DNA of 64,000 nt from Kitagawia praeruptora (Eukaryota > Streptophyta > Magnoliopsida > Apiales > Apiaceae): the NCBI GenBank assembly GCA_037693485.1, contig CM075346.1:122934001-122998000 (forward strand), given 5' to 3'. The notes under the pieces are model-generated. The model had not been told where the DNA came from and ran no database searches. It saw nothing but the letters and a program-made list of their open reading frames with translations. Positions within the stretch are counted from its first letter, which is position 1, and every line of letters begins with the position of its first letter. This document shows positions 62,398 to 64,000 of this stretch, in pieces. The translations under genes and the position numbers were made by a program.

Positions 62398-64000
62398 TGG
62401 GTAAAGGCAAAGGCAAGTTGCCTGAATATGTGTTTTCTTCAGATGTTGTCACTTGGACTGATGGAAGTACATATTCCCAAGAAGAAGCTGACTCAATAAC
62501 AGTAAGTCATATGGAGAGTACCTTGAATAATAAGGATGAGGAATTCAACAATCTGGTGAATGAAGCAATCACAGTGAGTAAAGGAAAACCTGCTAAGTTG
62601 GCAGAAGCTTTGAAAGAAAAGATTGTAAATCTTTCTGTGAAGATTAGCTCAGAGAAGAGGTGGGCAGTTGAAGTGTACCTGAAGAGTGGACATTCAATAT
62701 TCATAACAACTCAACTGTTGGAAACTTTCTCTGCCAGAGTGCAATACATTCTTGGGATTCTAGTGAAGAAAAACTCTACCATCTTTGATGAAAGTCTCTA
62801 TATGCAACTGGGCACAATGGTCAACAACAAACTTCCAGAAGTAAGTCTCCAGCCATATGGTGTAAGCTTTAAACAGACAACAACCAAAGGAACTAAAGGT
62901 CTTGGATTCTTAACTCTTGAAGGCAAAACATCTCTAAAAAGCAATGTCATCATGGATGTACTTAAGATATTGCTGAAAGCACCCATCACCAAGGAAAGGA
63001 TTCAGGCAGTTAAAGATATTCACAAGATATTGGCAAAGAGAGACATGGAGTACGGTGCAAAAATTAAAAAGCTCATTGCCAAAGCAAATTCAAGCAGAAA
63101 TGCTCAAGGTGGAAACTGCACTTTTGATGACACCTTGGAAAAAGATGATGATGACAATCAGGATGGAGGTGAAGCTGGAGGACCTAAGAGAACAGAACTG
63201 AGAGACTCTTCAAAAGAGCAAACTCAAGTCAAAGAAGCAGAATCAAAGGAAATTTCTGAAAATTCTAGCTCAAGCAAGAAAGTTGATGAAAAGAAAGAGG
63301 AAGAAGTACTTGAAGCATTGAAAGGAAATCAAGAAGAAATGAAAATTGACAGTATACATCTTGAAAAAGATACTGTCAACAAAGATGCTGTCAAGGATGT
63401 CAACAAAAATGCTGTCAGTCAGGATGAAGTAACAGTCATTGAAGATACTGTCAAAGAAGACATTGTCAGAAGCCCTATAAAAGAAACTGTCAACGATCCT
63501 ACTGTCAAATCATTCAAGACAGTAAGAATCAAGAGAAAATCAAAAAGACCAACAAAGGGAAATACTGTCTACAAAGGAGAAGGAAAAGCTACAGGGTTGG
63601 GACTCAAGAAACCTATCATGAGGAGAAAAATGAATAGCTTTGAAATGATGCAGCTGAACGCCAAAGAAACAATCACCTCTGTATCCATAGAATTTGATGG
63701 ACCAAAAGAAGAAGTTGCAAGATACATTCTATGGCAAAACAATGAAAAGTTGATTACAGTGGAATCTGACTTCACTCAGATAACAAAATCAAAGGTGATC
63801 TCCAAGAAACTCATTCAAACTTCTGAAACAGTAAAACGAAGAATTGATTTCTTCTATCTGGAAAGGATGGTTGAGCTACTGCAAACCTATGATAATGTTT
63901 CAAAGAAGATCATGGATCAAGTTCTCAAGTACTATGAAGCTAGACATGTTGAATTTATTGAGAAGTTTGGTGATTGGACACTTCACAATGATGATGATGT
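62397..64000 (+). CDS. Sirevirus accessory protein, C-terminal part (open at window end)
   Basis: A frame with no stop for 1604 nt starts at the ATG overlapping the previous stop (ATGA) and is open upstream too, to about 62300 (EKKESTLERLWREKEES). It encodes MMGKGKGKLPEYVFSSDVVT, a folded-looking part (SEKRWAVEVYLKSGHSIFIT), then an acidic/Lys-rich region with KDTVNKDAVKDV-type repeats built on CTGTCA words, and a helical end (RRIDFFYLERMVELLQTYDN). The overlap and matching composition suggest one original protein broken by a single-base indel near 62290-62340; translational coupling is the alternative. Over 1400 residues in total. No known function. Confidence 0.7.
   Translation, partial: MGKGKGKLPEYVFSSDVVTWTDGSTYSQEEADSITVSHMESTLNNKDEEFNNLVNEAITVSKGKPAKLAEALKEKIVNLSVKISSEKRWAVEVYLKSGHSIFITTQLLETFSARVQYILGILVKKNSTIFDESLYMQLGTMVNNKLPEVSLQPYGVSFKQTTTKGTKGLGFLTLEGKTSLKSNVIMDVLKILLKAPITKERIQAVKDIHKILAKRDMEYGAKIKKLIAKANSSRNAQGGNCTFDDTLEKDDDDNQDGGEAGGPKRTELRDSSKEQTQVKEAESKEISENSSSSKKVDEKKEEEVLEALKGNQEEMKIDSIHLEKDTVNKDAVKDVNKNAVSQDEVTVIEDTVKEDIVRSPIKETVNDPTVKSFKTVRIKRKSKRPTKGNTVYKGEGKATGLGLKKPIMRRKMNSFEMMQLNAKETITSVSIEFDGPKEEVARYILWQNNEKLITVESDFTQITKSKVISKKLIQTSETVKRRIDFFYLERMVELLQTYDNVSKKIMDQVLKYYEARHVEFIEKFGDWTLHNDDD

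Larger units (their letters stand above)
51914..64000 (+). mobile_element. Sirevirus-type Ty1/copia element (runs off the window)
   Basis: 5' LTR 51914-53121 (TGTTGGG...CCAACA), primer site 53124-53135, gag 53167-55743, pol 55744-59001, spacer 59002-59811, then a long accessory frame 59812 to the window end. Gag and pol are in the same frame separated by one stop. The accessory frame after pol is in the place of the Sirevirus env-like gene. The 3' LTR and the second target duplication (expected ATCTT) are outside. Over 12 kb is already visible. A CTGTCA/TGACAG word recurs throughout. Confidence 0.9.

Overview
This window is AT-rich nuclear DNA from a flowering plant, most likely an asterid eudicot. 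The evidence is spliced genes with GT-AG introns, a plant tRNA-Val, an R1-type NLR remnant, an Au/TS-like SINE, Stowaway MITEs, Helitrons, and Sirevirus, chromovirus and RTE retroelements. The species cannot be named from sequence alone. I see no bacterial, organellar or CRISPR features.

Four host loci can be read exon by exon or base by base: (1) a mitochondrial translation initiation factor IF3 gene on the minus strand (1462-5606, 8 exons); (2) an ankyrin-repeat/PGG membrane protein gene on the plus strand (10783-15937, 5 exons); (3) an RHB1A-like RING-H2 E3 ligase gene on the minus strand (34545-40249, 4 exons); (4) an intact tRNA-Val(AAC) gene on the minus strand (49197-49269). Two host-type loci are decayed: a CC-NB-LRR gene of the R1/late-blight-resistance type (about 16769-19021) and a PORR-domain (WTF1-like) gene (41578-42272).

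Most of the rest is mobile DNA. 1-10 kb: IF3, a Stowaway MITE, palindrome-rich elements and a Helitron. 10-19 kb: the ankyrin gene with a Helitron in intron 1, then the dead NLR. 19-34 kb: a SINE with a 17-bp target duplication, a solo Sirevirus LTR, a gag-only LTR element, an RTE-type LINE whose tail matches the SINE tail, a long-TIR MITE and a cluster of Helitrons with nested Stowaways. 34-49 kb: the RING gene, with a 3.4-kb chimeric retrotransposon in its first intron, and a complete Reina-like chromovirus. 49-52 kb: the tRNA and nested hAT-like and other MITEs. 52-64 kb: a Sirevirus-type Ty1/copia element running off the window, with a long accessory reading frame downstream of pol.

The most striking find is the chimeric element at 36007-39452. 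Its two 215-bp LTRs look identical and are flanked by a GAAAC duplication. Between them lie a gag-like start, a piece of a Qa-SNARE syntaxin gene, a short kinesin-5-like leader, about 1.3 kb of plastid-division gene PARC6/CDP1, and the last codons of a chromovirus pol. They form one reading frame broken by a single stop codon. It is a gene-transducing retrotransposon, comparable in architecture to maize Bs1. The intact chromovirus 4 kb away has the same primer site, purine tract and pol terminus, so a relative of it could have supplied the machinery. The second notable system is the Sirevirus, which carries a short CTGTCA/TGACAG word throughout its LTR, spacer and even its coding regions.
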